A stretch of 38,347 nucleotides of DNA from Solirubrobacterales bacterium (GTDB lineage Bacteria; Actinomycetota; Thermoleophilia; Solirubrobacterales; Solirubrobacteraceae), in contig PLYX01000084.1 in assembly GCA_003151895.1 (NCBI GenBank), positions 1 to 38,347 of the forward strand, in the 5' to 3' direction. Of this stretch, positions 16,425 through 24,669 are shown piece by piece (the first letter of the stretch is position 1; each line of letters starts with the position of its first letter). The notes under the pieces were generated by a model. The model searched no databases, had not been told where the DNA came from, and saw only the letters and a list, made by a program, of their open reading frames with translations. The position numbers and the translations under genes were made by a program.

Positions 16425-18215
16425 TCAGATCATGCTCGTGGTCATCCGCTCGATCTCCGCGATCGAGGTTTGACCGGCGCGCACCTTCGCGATCCCGTCG
16501 TCGCGCATGCGGCGCATCCCTTGACGCACGGCGGCGGCGGAGATGTCGTCCACCGAGGCGCGGCTGAGCACGAGCGAGCGTATCTCCTCTGTAATGGACA
16601 TTACCTCGTAGATGCCCATCCGCCCGCGATAGCCGGTGGTGGCGCAACGCGAGCAACCGACCGGCTCGAATGCCTCGGACTCGTACAACCCATATTCGGC
16701 GAGCAGCGACTCGGGCGCTTTGCTCGCTCGCTTGCAGTGCTGGCAGAGCACCCGCACGAGTCGCTGGGCGACGATGCAGTCGATCGCGGAGGAGATCAGA
16801 AACGGCTCGATGCCCATGTCGATCAGCCGGCCGAGCGCGCTGGGGGCGTCGCGTGTGTGCAGCGTGGAGAGCACGAGGTGGCCGGTGAGCGCCGCCTCCA
16901 CCGCGATGTGGGCGGTTTCGCGGTCGCGGATCTCGCCGACCATGATCACGTCCGGGTCGGCGCGCAGCATCGCGCGCAGTCCGCCCGCAAACGTCATGCC
17001 CGCCTTGGGGGCCACCTGCATCTGCTTCACCCCCGCGATCCGCGACTCGACCGGATCCTCGATCGTGAGGATAGAGCGGCTGCCGTCGTTGATGGCGCCG
17101 AGCGCGGCGTAGAGCGTGGTGGACTTGCCGCTGCCGGTCGGCCCGGTGACGAGCACGGCGCCGTTCGGCCGGGCGATCGCGTAGGCGAAGCGATCCTGCT
17201 CGGTGCGCTGCATGCCCAGCGATTCCAGCCCCCGCACGGTGACCCCCTTGTCGAGGATGCGCAGGTAGGCGCCCTCGCCGTACACGAGCGGCAGCGTTGT
17301 CACGCGCACGTCGACACGGCGCCCGCCGACGGTCAGCGCGAAGCGCCCGTCCTGCGGCATGCGCCGCTCGGAGATGTCCATCTCGGACATGATCTTCACG
17401 CGCGAGATCACGTTCGTCGCCATCGAGCGCTTCAGAGTGGAGGTCTGGGAGAGCACGCCGTCGATCCGGAACAGCACGCGCATGTCGCCCTCGCCCGGAT
17501 CGATGTGAATGTCCGATGCGCCCTGCTCGATCGCATCGGCGATGATCGAGTGCACGAGCTTGATCACGGGCGCGTCCTTGTCGGCCTCGTCCATCACGAG
17601 CTCCGCCTCGGCCTGAACCTCCTCGTCGACGATCTCTTCGACGGACTGCTCCACGCGCGAGAGGCGCATGATCAGGATGTTGAGATCCTCGATCGACGCG
17701 GACGCGGCGCGCACGCGCCGGCCGGTGAGCATCGCGATGTCGTCGACCGTGAGCACGTTCGTGGGGTCGGCCATCGCCAGCAGCAGCGTGCCGTCCTCCA
17801 GGAACCCCACCGGCACCGCCTGGTAGCGCCTGATGGCCTCCATGTCGATCAGGTTGACCGCCCCCATGTCGAGCTCGTACACCGACAGATCGATGTAGTC
17901 GAGGCCGTAGCGCTCGGCCACGACGCGTGCGAGCTGGTCGTGGCGCAGGATGCCCTGCTCGACGAGAATCTGACCGGTGGGCTTGCGCTGGGCGCGTGCG
18001 ATTTCGACCGCTTCCTCCACCTTCTCGCGCGTGGCGAACCCGAGGTCCACGACGACATCCCCGATCAGCCGTCCGGGGCGCAGCTCGCCGGCGGCCTGGG
18101 TAAGCGCCGTGGACTTGACCGAGCCGCTGTGAGCAGGCGTACGCGCACCCTCGGCGGGGCGCAGGAGCGTGAGCTCGCTCACGGATGCACCGGTTGAACT
18201 GGGTTGATCCCCCAC
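16425..18215 (-). CDS. GspE/PilB-family type II secretion / type IV pilus assembly ATPase
   Basis: 596 residues. An N-terminal MshEN (GspE N) domain spans residues ~48-185 (LGDVVVDLGF-like start, LGILRHDQLARVVAERYGL). The catalytic core has the ASDIHIDP Asp-box near 233-240, Walker A GPTGSGKST at 358-366, Walker B DPDVIMVGEIRD around 421-431, the His box GHLVLSTLHTRDA near 445-457, and the zinc-binding Cys pairs CQHC (491/494) and CSRC (521/524). It powers assembly of pili or pseudopilins from the cytoplasmic face of the membrane. The start is GTG at 18215. Other pilus genes are not in the window. It lies 43 nt downstream of the HD-nuclease gene on the same strand. Confidence 0.93.
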   Translation of the reverse strand: MGDQPSSTGASVSELTLLRPAEGARTPAHSGSVKSTALTQAAGELRPGRLIGDVVVDLGFATREKVEEAVEIARAQRKPTGQILVEQGILRHDQLARVVAERYGLDYIDLSVYELDMGAVNLIDMEAIRRYQAVPVGFLEDGTLLLAMADPTNVLTVDDIAMLTGRRVRAASASIEDLNILIMRLSRVEQSVEEIVDEEVQAEAELVMDEADKDAPVIKLVHSIIADAIEQGASDIHIDPGEGDMRVLFRIDGVLSQTSTLKRSMATNVISRVKIMSEMDISERRMPQDGRFALTVGGRRVDVRVTTLPLVYGEGAYLRILDKGVTVRGLESLGMQRTEQDRFAYAIARPNGAVLVTGPTGSGKSTTLYAALGAINDGSRSILTIEDPVESRIAGVKQMQVAPKAGMTFAGGLRAMLRADPDVIMVGEIRDRETAHIAVEAALTGHLVLSTLHTRDAPSALGRLIDMGIEPFLISSAIDCIVAQRLVRVLCQHCKRASKAPESLLAEYGLYESEAFEPVGCSRCATTGYRGRMGIYEVMSITEEIRSLVLSRASVDDISAAAVRQGMRRMRDDGIAKVRAGQTSIAEIERMTTSMI

Positions 18216-18258
18216 GCTTTGATGATCGGCATGAGCGAGCCTGGACTTGAGACGGCGG

Positions 18259-19245
18259 CTAGCGTCCGAGGCCCTGCTCGAAAGCGCCCTTCACGCCCGC
18301 GTCGAGCGCGTTGAGCCGCTGCAGCGCGAGCGCCTCAGCCGAGGCGAAGCGCTGGGTGCCGGCCCCGGCGGGGCCGTCTCCACCGTGGTGGGTGAGCACG
18401 CAGTGCTCCAACGCCAGGCGGCGCTCGGCCGCCAGCGCAGGCGGCGCGTGTGCGGCGATCAGGCGCAAGCCGAGCTCGACGTGGCCGAGCATACGACCCT
18501 CCTCCGTACGAGTGATCTCGGCGCCGTAGGCATACTCGCGCGCCTTGCCGAGGTCGTGGACGAGCGCGGCGCACAGCAGCAGGTCGCGGTCCAGGCGCGG
18601 ATGCACCGCGCACAGCTCCACCGCCATCATGGCGACAGCAACCGTGTGCTCCAGCAGCCCCCCGAGGAAGGCGTGGTGGACGGAGGAGCGCGCCGGGCCG
18701 GAGGATGGGAGCGAGCACGGGGCGCGGCGCAGGCCGGCGCGCAGCTCGCGATCGGCAAGCAGGCGGTCGAGCAACGCTTTGTATCCGGGGTCATACACCT
18801 CGCGGGCGAGGTGCTCGAGGAACCCTTCGAGCTCGTCGAGGTCGCGACGCGACACGGGCAGGAAGCGAGCGGCCTCCTCGTCGCCGGCGTCGACGCGCGC
18901 GATCTGCTCGACCGTGACCTGGATATCTCCGCGGAAGCTCTTGGCGCGCCCGCGCACGCGCACGAGGTCGCCGCGCTCGAAGCGTCCGGCGAGCAGGTCG
19001 GCGTCGTCGAACGCCCGGCCCGTGACGCTGCCGGTCTGGTCGCGCAGCTCAACCGTGAGGTAGGGGGCGCCGGAGCGCGCCAGGAGGCGCTCCTTGCGCG
19101 CGCACGCGAACACCGCCTCCACGAGGTCGCCGTCGCGCAGCGTGGCGATCGTCTGCGCATCGCCCGCGCCACCGTCCGGGGCGGAAGCGCCGGTGGCCCC
19201 CGGCTCGCCGGCCGGCGCACTGGTGGTGGAGCTCTTGGTGGACAT
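18259..19245 (-). CDS. yhaM: 3'-5' exoribonuclease YhaM-like HD-domain protein
   Basis: 328 residues. An OB-fold nucleic-acid-binding domain (residues ~35-115: AVFACARKERLLARSGAPYL, TGRAFDDADLL, GDLVRVRGRAKSFRG) is followed by an HD hydrolase domain with SSVHHAFLGGLLEHT, the paired metal ligands LVHDLGKAREY, EEGRMLGHVELGL and EHCVLTHHG. This OB+HD order is that of YhaM, a Mn2+-dependent 3'-5' exoribonuclease in RNA turnover. The N-terminal ~30 residues are Ser/Ala/Gly-rich and variable. ATG 19245 was chosen over the ATG 14 codons upstream because the latter overlaps the divergent PAC2 promoter region. The gene is divergent from PAC2 by only 28 nt. Confidence 0.85.
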   Translation of the reverse strand: MSTKSSTTSAPAGEPGATGASAPDGGAGDAQTIATLRDGDLVEAVFACARKERLLARSGAPYLTVELRDQTGSVTGRAFDDADLLAGRFERGDLVRVRGRAKSFRGDIQVTVEQIARVDAGDEEAARFLPVSRRDLDELEGFLEHLAREVYDPGYKALLDRLLADRELRAGLRRAPCSLPSSGPARSSVHHAFLGGLLEHTVAVAMMAVELCAVHPRLDRDLLLCAALVHDLGKAREYAYGAEITRTEEGRMLGHVELGLRLIAAHAPPALAAERRLALEHCVLTHHGGDGPAGAGTQRFASAEALALQRLNALDAGVKGAFEQGLGR

Positions 19246-19273
19246 GCGGTGTCCATGATGTACGGTGGTTCGG

Positions 19274-20149
19274 ATGCAGCCGCTCATCTGGGATCGCCGC
19301 CCCGACGGCTTGAGGGCCCCGGCGATGGTGTGCTCGTTTCAGGGTTGGAACGATGCGGGCGACGCGGCGTCGACCGCGACCGCATTCCTCGGGCAGGCGC
19401 TGGGCGCAGAGCGCTTTGCCCAGATCGACACGGAGGAGTTCTACGACTTCCAGGCCAACCGCCCGCACGTGAAGATCGACGAGACCCAGGCGCGCGTGAT
19501 CTCCTGGCCGTCGGTTGAAATCTTCGAGGCCCGCGCCCCGCGTGCCCACCGCGATCTCGTGATCGTGCAGGGCGCCGAGCCGTCGATGCGCTGGCGCTCG
19601 TTCAGCGCCCTGATCGTGGACCTCGCCGAAGTGCTCGACGTGCAGCTCGTGGTGACGCTCGGGGGGCTGTTGGCGGATGTGCCGCACTCCCAGCCGGTGG
19701 CAATGACGGGCTTCGCCTCCGATCCCGCACTGATGGAGCGGCTTGGATTGAAAGCGAGCAGCTACGAGGGTCCCACCGGGATCGTGGGCGTGCTGCACGC
19801 CACCTGCGCGCAGGCGGGGCTGCCCTCGGCGAGCGTGTGGGCGAGCGTTCCCCACTACGTGGCTGCCGCCGCGAGCCCCAAGGCGGCGCTCGCGCTGCTG
19901 CGCAAGCTGGAGCTGATGGTGGGGGTTTCGGTGGACGTCACCGAGCTGGAGGAAGCCGCCGGCGAGTATGAGCACCAGGTGGGGTTGGCCGTGCAGTCAG
20001 ACCCGGACATACAGGCGTTCGTGGAGCGCCTGGAGCGGCGCGCCGCGGAGAACGACCAGGCGGCGATCAGCCCGCAGGACCTGCCCTCAGGGGACCTCTT
20101 GGCGCGCGAATTCCAGCGCTTTTTGCGCCAGCGCGGGATCGAGAGCTGA
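19274..20149 (+). CDS. PAC2-family protein (proteasome-assembly-chaperone-like)
   Basis: 291 residues. PAC2 family landmarks: MVCSFQGWNDAGDAASTA near residue 17, FYDFQANRPHVKID, VIVQGAEPSMRW, LVVTLGGLLADVPHSQPVAM, YEGPTGIVGVLHATC and VWASVPHYV. Members are homologous to eukaryotic proteasome assembly chaperones and are common in actinobacteria that carry 20S proteasomes; the biochemical role in bacteria is not settled. The C-terminal ~60 residues are a coiled, charged tail that ends FLRQRGIES. ATG 19274 was chosen; a GTG at 19265 is 3 codons upstream. TACGGT at 19261-19266 lies 7 nt before the ATG as a likely -10 box, so the mRNA may be leaderless. Confidence 0.88.
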   Translation: MQPLIWDRRPDGLRAPAMVCSFQGWNDAGDAASTATAFLGQALGAERFAQIDTEEFYDFQANRPHVKIDETQARVISWPSVEIFEARAPRAHRDLVIVQGAEPSMRWRSFSALIVDLAEVLDVQLVVTLGGLLADVPHSQPVAMTGFASDPALMERLGLKASSYEGPTGIVGVLHATCAQAGLPSASVWASVPHYVAAAASPKAALALLRKLELMVGVSVDVTELEEAAGEYEHQVGLAVQSDPDIQAFVERLERRAAENDQAAISPQDLPSGDLLAREFQRFLRQRGIES

Positions 20150-20200
20150 GCAGAGCGACCACCGCCCGCCTCGCGGTCAGGCGTCGCGGCCGTGTTTGAT

Positions 20201-21469
20201 CTACGGGCCTGAGGCGACGCCGTAGGTGACGGCGGCCGACCCCATCAGCAGTTTGCCGGAGCCATACTCGGACTCGGCCTTGGAGGGCTGGAAGCCGGGT
20301 GAGAGCGGGATCGTCTTCTTCAGGGCGTACATCACGAACTCGATCGTGTCGCTCTTGCCGTGGGCTGGGCAGATCGGGCTGTAGGCGGCCTTGCCGGCGG
20401 TGTTGGCGCCGACCACGGCTCCTGCCGGCACTTGACCGGCGGCGACCCCGGTCGAGCTCGGGGAGATCCCGCCGACGATCCAGCGGATGCCACCGGTTGA
20501 CCCGGAGGAGTTGTCGTCGATGACGAACAGCACGAGCTCGGCAGCGTGCGCGGGGACGTGCTGCCAGGAGAGCGGCGGGGAGCTGCCGGCGCCCGCGCAG
20601 GTGTACTGGGCGGGGATCGCCCCGTTGCGTTCGAACGCGGAGCTCGAGATCGAGAACCCACCGGGAGGGGTGTAGACCTCGCCGCTGGAGCTCGACGCGG
20701 AAGAGGTGGCAGACGAGCCGCTCGCGGTCGACCCGCCTGACTTGGAAGCCGCGCTTCGCGAACTCGTGGCGGTGAGGTTTTCCGGCTTGCCTTTGTACTG
20801 CTTGCAGTCTTCCATCACATACCCCGCATGGCAGTCCGTGAGGCCCTTCCAGTGCGCGTGGAAGTTGTTCTCGAAGCCTGTGAGCAGAGCCGTGCGCTGC
20901 GCTGCGCTCTTGCCGGCGGTGACCTTCGCGGCGATGCGCGAGGCGAGCAGTTCGACCTTGATGCGCGCCAGCAGGTCGGCTTCGGTCTCGCCGGACTTGG
21001 CGAGGTACTTCTGCAGCTCGCCGGCCTTCGGGAAGCTCTGGCGCTCGAGCTGGGCGAAGCGCTGCTTGACTTCGGCTTCGGAGATCGTGATCCCGCGGGC
21101 GGCCGCCTCGCCGAGCACCCACTCGGAGGTGATCAGGAAGCCGAGCGCCTGATGGCTCGGCGAGCTCGCGGCGCCGAGCGCCGTCTCGACGGACAGCCAG
21201 TGCTGGTAGCTCGACTTGGGGATCGGGGTGCCGGACACGAACGCGACGGCGTCGGCGGCCGGGACGGCGGCGGTCGAACCCTGTGTGGGGGCGGCGGCGG
21301 GGGACGCCGGCACCGAGGGGGTGGACGTGGAGGAGCCGCCCCCGCAGCCGGCGAGCAGGGCGGCGCTTACGAGCAGGCCGGCGGCGAGCAGCGACAGCGC
21401 CGGGCACAGCGATCTGCGCGTGCGTACGGCCCCTGCCCGCGTGGTGCGTACCTTCATCCGTCCGCTCAT
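20201..21469 (-). CDS. Lipoprotein fusing a SurA-like chaperone domain to a PEBP (YbhB/YbcL, Raf-inhibitor-like) domain
   Basis: 422 residues. A signal peptide ends in the lipobox LLAGC near residue 42. Residues ~75-195 resemble the SurA N-terminal chaperone domain (AFVSGTPIPKSSYQHWL, FLITSEWVLGEAAARGI, SEAEVKQRFAQLERQSFPKA). No parvulin domain follows; instead, after a Ser/Ala linker, residues ~270-420 form a PEBP fold (ISSSAFERNGAIPAQYTCAG, SPPLSWQHVPAHAAELVLFV, GIRWIVGGISP, SPICPAHGKSDTIEFVMYAL). The canonical DPDAP and HW motifs are altered (DDNSSG, RW), so ligand binding may differ. Probably an envelope chaperone or folding factor; inferred. Start codons 21469 and 21457 are both plausible. 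Confidence 0.75.
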   Translation of the reverse strand: MSGRMKVRTTRAGAVRTRRSLCPALSLLAAGLLVSAALLAGCGGGSSTSTPSVPASPAAAPTQGSTAAVPAADAVAFVSGTPIPKSSYQHWLSVETALGAASSPSHQALGFLITSEWVLGEAAARGITISEAEVKQRFAQLERQSFPKAGELQKYLAKSGETEADLLARIKVELLASRIAAKVTAGKSAAQRTALLTGFENNFHAHWKGLTDCHAGYVMEDCKQYKGKPENLTATSSRSAASKSGGSTASGSSATSSASSSSGEVYTPPGGFSISSSAFERNGAIPAQYTCAGAGSSPPLSWQHVPAHAAELVLFVIDDNSSGSTGGIRWIVGGISPSSTGVAAGQVPAGAVVGANTAGKAAYSPICPAHGKSDTIEFVMYALKKTIPLSPGFQPSKAESEYGSGKLLMGSAAVTYGVASGP

Positions 21470-21542
21470 CCGTCGTCGAGGCTAATCACAGAGCCTAAAG
21501 CGCAGCGAAAGCCTACTTTATGCCCCCAATTTTGGCATTATT

Positions 21543-21608
21543 ATTCTAAATTAGGCAGCTTACTTTAGAAGTTTAATACTAAAACAGGCAGCCTACTTTG
21601 GAAATAAT
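21543..21608 (+). repeat. Two tandem 33-nt direct repeats upstream of the first DUF4143 ATPase
   Basis: Units at 21543-21575 and 21576-21608 share a core that is AGGCAGCTTACTTTAGAA in the first and AGGCAGCCTACTTTGGAA in the second, with CTAAA before each. A third partial copy (AGCCTACTTT) is at 21510-21519. The stretch 21510-21624 is strikingly AT-rich for this genome. TATCTT at 21611-21616 is a plausible -10 box 8 nt before the ATG at 21625, so the last repeat covers the -35 region, where an operator would sit. Confidence 0.75.
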
Positions 21609-21624
21609 GCTATCTTGAGCAGAT

Positions 21625-23070
21625 ATGGCGCTCAGTGACGAGGAGATCCTCAGCCAGAATCCATGGTGGAGCGAGAAGGGATGGCCGGCCGACGACCGGC
21701 AGCTCGCCCGGCTCGCCGGCCAGCCCGTGCGCCTGCCCGCGGAGCTGGTCGACACGATCGACCTGAGCAGGGCGGGCATCCACGTGTTGCGCGGCCCGCG
21801 CCAGGTCGGCAAGACGACCGACCTCAAGCTGCTGGTCGAGCGCGCCCTGGCCGAGGGACACGACGCGCGCTCGATCGTGTATCTGACGCTCGACTTGATA
21901 GAGGGCGAGCCGCACGCCGAGTTGGCCCGAACGGTCACACGCGCCAAGGCGCTGGCGATGCACCCGGGACAGAGCATCGTGCTGCTCGACGAGGTGACCG
22001 GCATTCCACGCTGGCAGACGGCGGTGAAGGCCATCTGGGACAGCGGGACGATCGACGATGACGTGGTCGTGTGCAGCGGCTCCTCGGCGATCGATCTACA
22101 ACGGGGCGCCGCCGAGCGACTCCCGGGGCGCCGCGGCGCGGGCCGCGACTATCTCGCGTTGCCGCAGACGTTCGCGTCGTTCGCCCGAGCGATCGACCCC
22201 TCAATACCCCCGTCACCGTGCCTGACGATCGCCGATATCCCTACCGCTGAGGGGGTCGCGACACTGGAGCAGAGCCGCATATACGGAGCGGGGCTCAAGC
22301 ACGCCCTCTCCCTGTACCTGAAGTTCGGCGGGCTGCCGGCGGCCGTCGCCGAGGCATCCACCGGAGCGCCCGACCCCTCAGAGCGGGTCAAGCGGGTGCT
22401 GTATGACTCGCTCGTCAAGGAGGTCCAGCGACGCGGCGCGAGCATTCCGGCGGCCCAAGCGCTGCTCGAGCGAGTACTGCGATCGCTCGGCTCGAGAACC
22501 GATTGGAGCAGGATGGCACGCGAGATGGACGTGCCGCTCTCAAACAGGCGTGGAGCCACGAGCTACCACACTCTGCGCGACTACATCGAGCTGCTGGCGG
22601 GCGGTTACTTCCTGTTCATCCTGTACTTCTGGAGGGCGGGCTCACAGACGAACAGCCTGTCCAACGAGAAGAAGGTGTTCTTCGCCGACCCACTCCTGCA
22701 CACGATCGCGCTCGATCTCACACCAGGACGCACGGCTGACGTTCCCGCACTCGTCGAGAACGCGGTGGGCCTGGCGCTCTACCGTCGCTACGAGCCACAC
22801 GAGCGCTCGATCGAATCGTTTGTGTCGCCCGACCGGCTGCACGTGTGGCGCACCGCCCGAGCCGGCGAGGTGGACTTCGTGGCGGGCCCACGTCGCGAGC
22901 TCGACGCCGTGGAGGTCAAGTACCAGCGCCAGATCGACCTGCGCAGCGCAGCCGGCGTGGCGAAGGCTCATCCCGGACGTCCAGCGGTGATCGCGACACG
23001 GGACGATCTGCGATTCGCAGACGATTACGTGCTTGTTCCGGCTCACCTGCTGCTTTGGGCCCTGGGGTGA
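21625..23070 (+). CDS. AAA_14/DUF4143-type ATPase with a PD-(D/E)xK-like C-terminus (first copy)
   Basis: 481 residues. Walker A GPRQVGKTT (residues 57-65), Walker B SIVLLDEVT, a sensor strand DDVVVCSGSSAIDL, and the arginine-rich LPGRRGAGRDYLAL segment are those of the AAA_14 family. The C-terminal DUF4143 region has a winged-helix part (GATSYHTLRDYIELLAGGYF) and ends with a nuclease-like pattern GEVDFVAGP ... DAVEVKYQRQID (E-x-D ... ExK). Members are widespread but their cellular job is unknown; the nuclease reading is inference. The ATG lies 8 nt after a -10 box with no ribosome-binding site, and tandem 33-nt repeats precede it. It is followed by a remnant of a TetR gene. Confidence 0.8.
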   Translation: MALSDEEILSQNPWWSEKGWPADDRQLARLAGQPVRLPAELVDTIDLSRAGIHVLRGPRQVGKTTDLKLLVERALAEGHDARSIVYLTLDLIEGEPHAELARTVTRAKALAMHPGQSIVLLDEVTGIPRWQTAVKAIWDSGTIDDDVVVCSGSSAIDLQRGAAERLPGRRGAGRDYLALPQTFASFARAIDPSIPPSPCLTIADIPTAEGVATLEQSRIYGAGLKHALSLYLKFGGLPAAVAEASTGAPDPSERVKRVLYDSLVKEVQRRGASIPAAQALLERVLRSLGSRTDWSRMAREMDVPLSNRRGATSYHTLRDYIELLAGGYFLFILYFWRAGSQTNSLSNEKKVFFADPLLHTIALDLTPGRTADVPALVENAVGLALYRRYEPHERSIESFVSPDRLHVWRTARAGEVDFVAGPRRELDAVEVKYQRQIDLRSAAGVAKAHPGRPAVIATRDDLRFADDYVLVPAHLLLWALG

Positions 23071-23071
23071 G

Positions 23072-23215
23072 TCACCCGCGCGTGGTTTGCTCGGCGATCG
23101 CGCCCTGGACCCGCCAGCCCCTGTCGGTGAGCGTCCAGGCGTTGGGCTCGCCGCGCGAGGCCCCACCGCCGGTGTTCTCGATCGGGCCGATGTCGTGCAG
23201 GCGGGCGAGCGGCGT
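23072..23215 (-). pseudogene. Partial copy of the TetR-regulator C-terminal tail
   Basis: The minus strand reads LARLHDIGPIENTGGGASRG, then EPNAWTLTDRGWRVQGAIAEQT, ending at TGA (23072-23074). It matches the end of the gene at 24670-25695 (LARLRQLGLIENTGGGATRG and so on) residue by residue over ~45 codons, with DNA identity of roughly 85% by eye. Nothing upstream of that tail is present, so this is a fragment. It lies on the other side of the second DUF4143 gene from the full-length copy. Confidence 0.75.
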
Positions 23216-23239
23216 GCTGGCGCTGGTCCGGTAGACGGG

Positions 23240-24490
23240 TCAACCGCCGCTCCACAGCCCCGAGACCGGCACCGCCCATATGCGCTCGCCAAACGGCAAG
23301 GTGTGTTCTCCGCAGTACACGACGACGCCTGCCTTGAAGCGGGCGCCGAGCTTGTCTCGCAGGAAGCGCAAGCCGCGCAGACCGGATGCGTCGACGCTGG
23401 TGCCCGCCTTGACCTCAATGCCCACCACCTCGCCGGACGGCGACTCGACGAGCAGGTCGACCTCGCGCTTCTCGGTGTCTCGGTAGAAGTATGGCTCGAC
23501 GCGAATGGTGCTCCAGGTCGCCTGCTTGACGATCTCCATCAGGACGAAGGTCTCGAACAGCATGCCGGCGAGGGCCCCTTGATCGGGGGCGGAGTAGCGC
23601 GTCTCGTCGGCGCCCAAGAGCGCGGCGGCCATGCCGCTGTCCGAGAGGAACAACTTGGGCGTCTTGATCTGCCGCGAGCCGAGGTTCGTCGACCAAGGAC
23701 GCAGCTTGTACAGCAGGAACAGCTGCGAGAGCAACTCGACGTGAGCCTTGATCGTCTTGTCGTCGAGCGCGAGATCGCGCCCGAGCGCGGCGTAGTTGAC
23801 AAGACCGCCGGTACGCGCCGCAAGCAGCCCCAGCAGCCTTTCGAGCTTGGCCGAGTCGATCCGCACCTCGCCCACGTCCGGCAGATCGCGGCCGAGGACG
23901 GTCCGCGCGTAGGAGCGGAAGTAGCGCAGGCGCTGACGCGGAGTACGATCGAGCGCGTCAGGGTAACCTCCGGCGACGACGAGCTTGGCAACTGCGCCGC
24001 GGCCCTTCGGAGCGCCGCTTACTCGCGGCGGCTCGCCGGCGAGCAGCGCGTCGATGACCGAGGTGCGCGTACCGGCAAGCTCGGCTTGCGCGAAGGGCCA
24101 CAGGTTGACGTACTCAACCCGTCCGGGCAGCGCATCGGCGATTGCTCTCGAGGTGATGAGATCAGCCGATCCGGTGAGCAGAAACTGACCGGGTGTGAGA
24201 TCGTCGTCGAGGATCTGCTTGATGGCGAGCATCAGCTCCGGCGCACGCTGAACCTCGTCGATGACGGCCGGCCGCGCCAGCGACAGGGCGAATCCGTCCG
24301 GATCGGCGAGTGCCGACTTGCGCGTCTGCTCGTTGTCTAGGCTGAAGTAGTTTGGAACCAGGCCCGCTGCCTGCAGCTGCTTTGCGAGCGTGCTCTTGCC
24401 CGCCTGACGCGGCCCGACGATCGCCGCGGCGCGACTCACGCTGAGGATGTCGCGCACCTCACCTTCGATGCCTCGTCGAATCAACGCCAT
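23240..24490 (-). CDS. AAA_14/DUF4143-type ATPase with a PD-(D/E)xK-like C-terminus (second copy)
   Basis: 416 residues. Walker A GPRQAGKST near residue 27, Walker B ARPAVIDEVQRAPEL, sensor FLLTGSADLI, the LPGRVEYVNLWPFAQAEL motif, then the DUF4143 half with AGGYPDAL, RLRYFRSYARTVLGRDL, the winged-helix LVNYAALGRDLALDDKTIKA, FLSDSGMAAALLG and the nuclease-like REVDLLVESPSGEVVGIEVK. It is more canonical than the first copy. ATG 24490 was chosen because GGAGG lies 6 nt upstream and the family begins there (MALIRRG); the frame is open 16 codons further. The function of the family is unknown. It is preceded by a four-unit 23-nt repeat array and bracketed by two copies of a TetR tail. Confidence 0.88.
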   Translation of the reverse strand: MALIRRGIEGEVRDILSVSRAAAIVGPRQAGKSTLAKQLQAAGLVPNYFSLDNEQTRKSALADPDGFALSLARPAVIDEVQRAPELMLAIKQILDDDLTPGQFLLTGSADLITSRAIADALPGRVEYVNLWPFAQAELAGTRTSVIDALLAGEPPRVSGAPKGRGAVAKLVVAGGYPDALDRTPRQRLRYFRSYARTVLGRDLPDVGEVRIDSAKLERLLGLLAARTGGLVNYAALGRDLALDDKTIKAHVELLSQLFLLYKLRPWSTNLGSRQIKTPKLFLSDSGMAAALLGADETRYSAPDQGALAGMLFETFVLMEIVKQATWSTIRVEPYFYRDTEKREVDLLVESPSGEVVGIEVKAGTSVDASGLRGLRFLRDKLGARFKAGVVVYCGEHTLPFGERIWAVPVSGLWSGG

Positions 24491-24509
24491 CGTTGCCTCC
24501 AAGTTTGCC

Positions 24510-24601
24510 GACCGATCCGGAATAGGATAGCTGATCAATCCGGAGTAGCATGGCCGACTAATCCGGAATAGGAGACCCGACTATCTCGGACTATGACCCC
24601 T
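24510..24601 (-). repeat. Four tandem 23-nt direct repeats upstream of the second DUF4143 ATPase
   Basis: Units at 24510-24532, 24533-24555, 24556-24578 and 24579-24601 (the last one degenerate) each begin GAC/GAT. The first three share the core ATCCGGAATAG (one change in unit 2). Read on the gene's strand the core is CTATTCCGGAT. There are no spacers, so this is not a CRISPR. The array ends 19 nt before the start codon and spans the position where the promoter must lie, as expected for multiple operator sites bound on one face of the helix. Confidence 0.8.
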
Positions 24602-24629
24602 ACGCTGCTTCGGCGCGTGCCACTTTGCG

Positions 24630-24650
24630 GGCTCTGGCAGGGGTAGAGCC
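24630..24650 (-). terminator. Hairpin after the TetR regulator gene
   Basis: GGCTCT (24630-24635) pairs with AGAGCC (24645-24650) around a 9-nt loop, 20 nt beyond the stop codon at 24670 on the minus strand. It has no U-tract; weak call. Confidence 0.3.
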
Positions 24651-24669
24651 ACCCTGCTCGTTTGCCTGT

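Noticed and set aside
16470..18197. 575-codon plus-strand ORF over the pilus ATPase
   Set aside because: The reverse-strand gene has all GspE motifs; the plus-strand frame is compositional shadow text rich in His, Asp and Arg.
24510..24601. CRISPR array
   Set aside because: The units are contiguous, without spacers, and only four in number, so tandem operators fit better.
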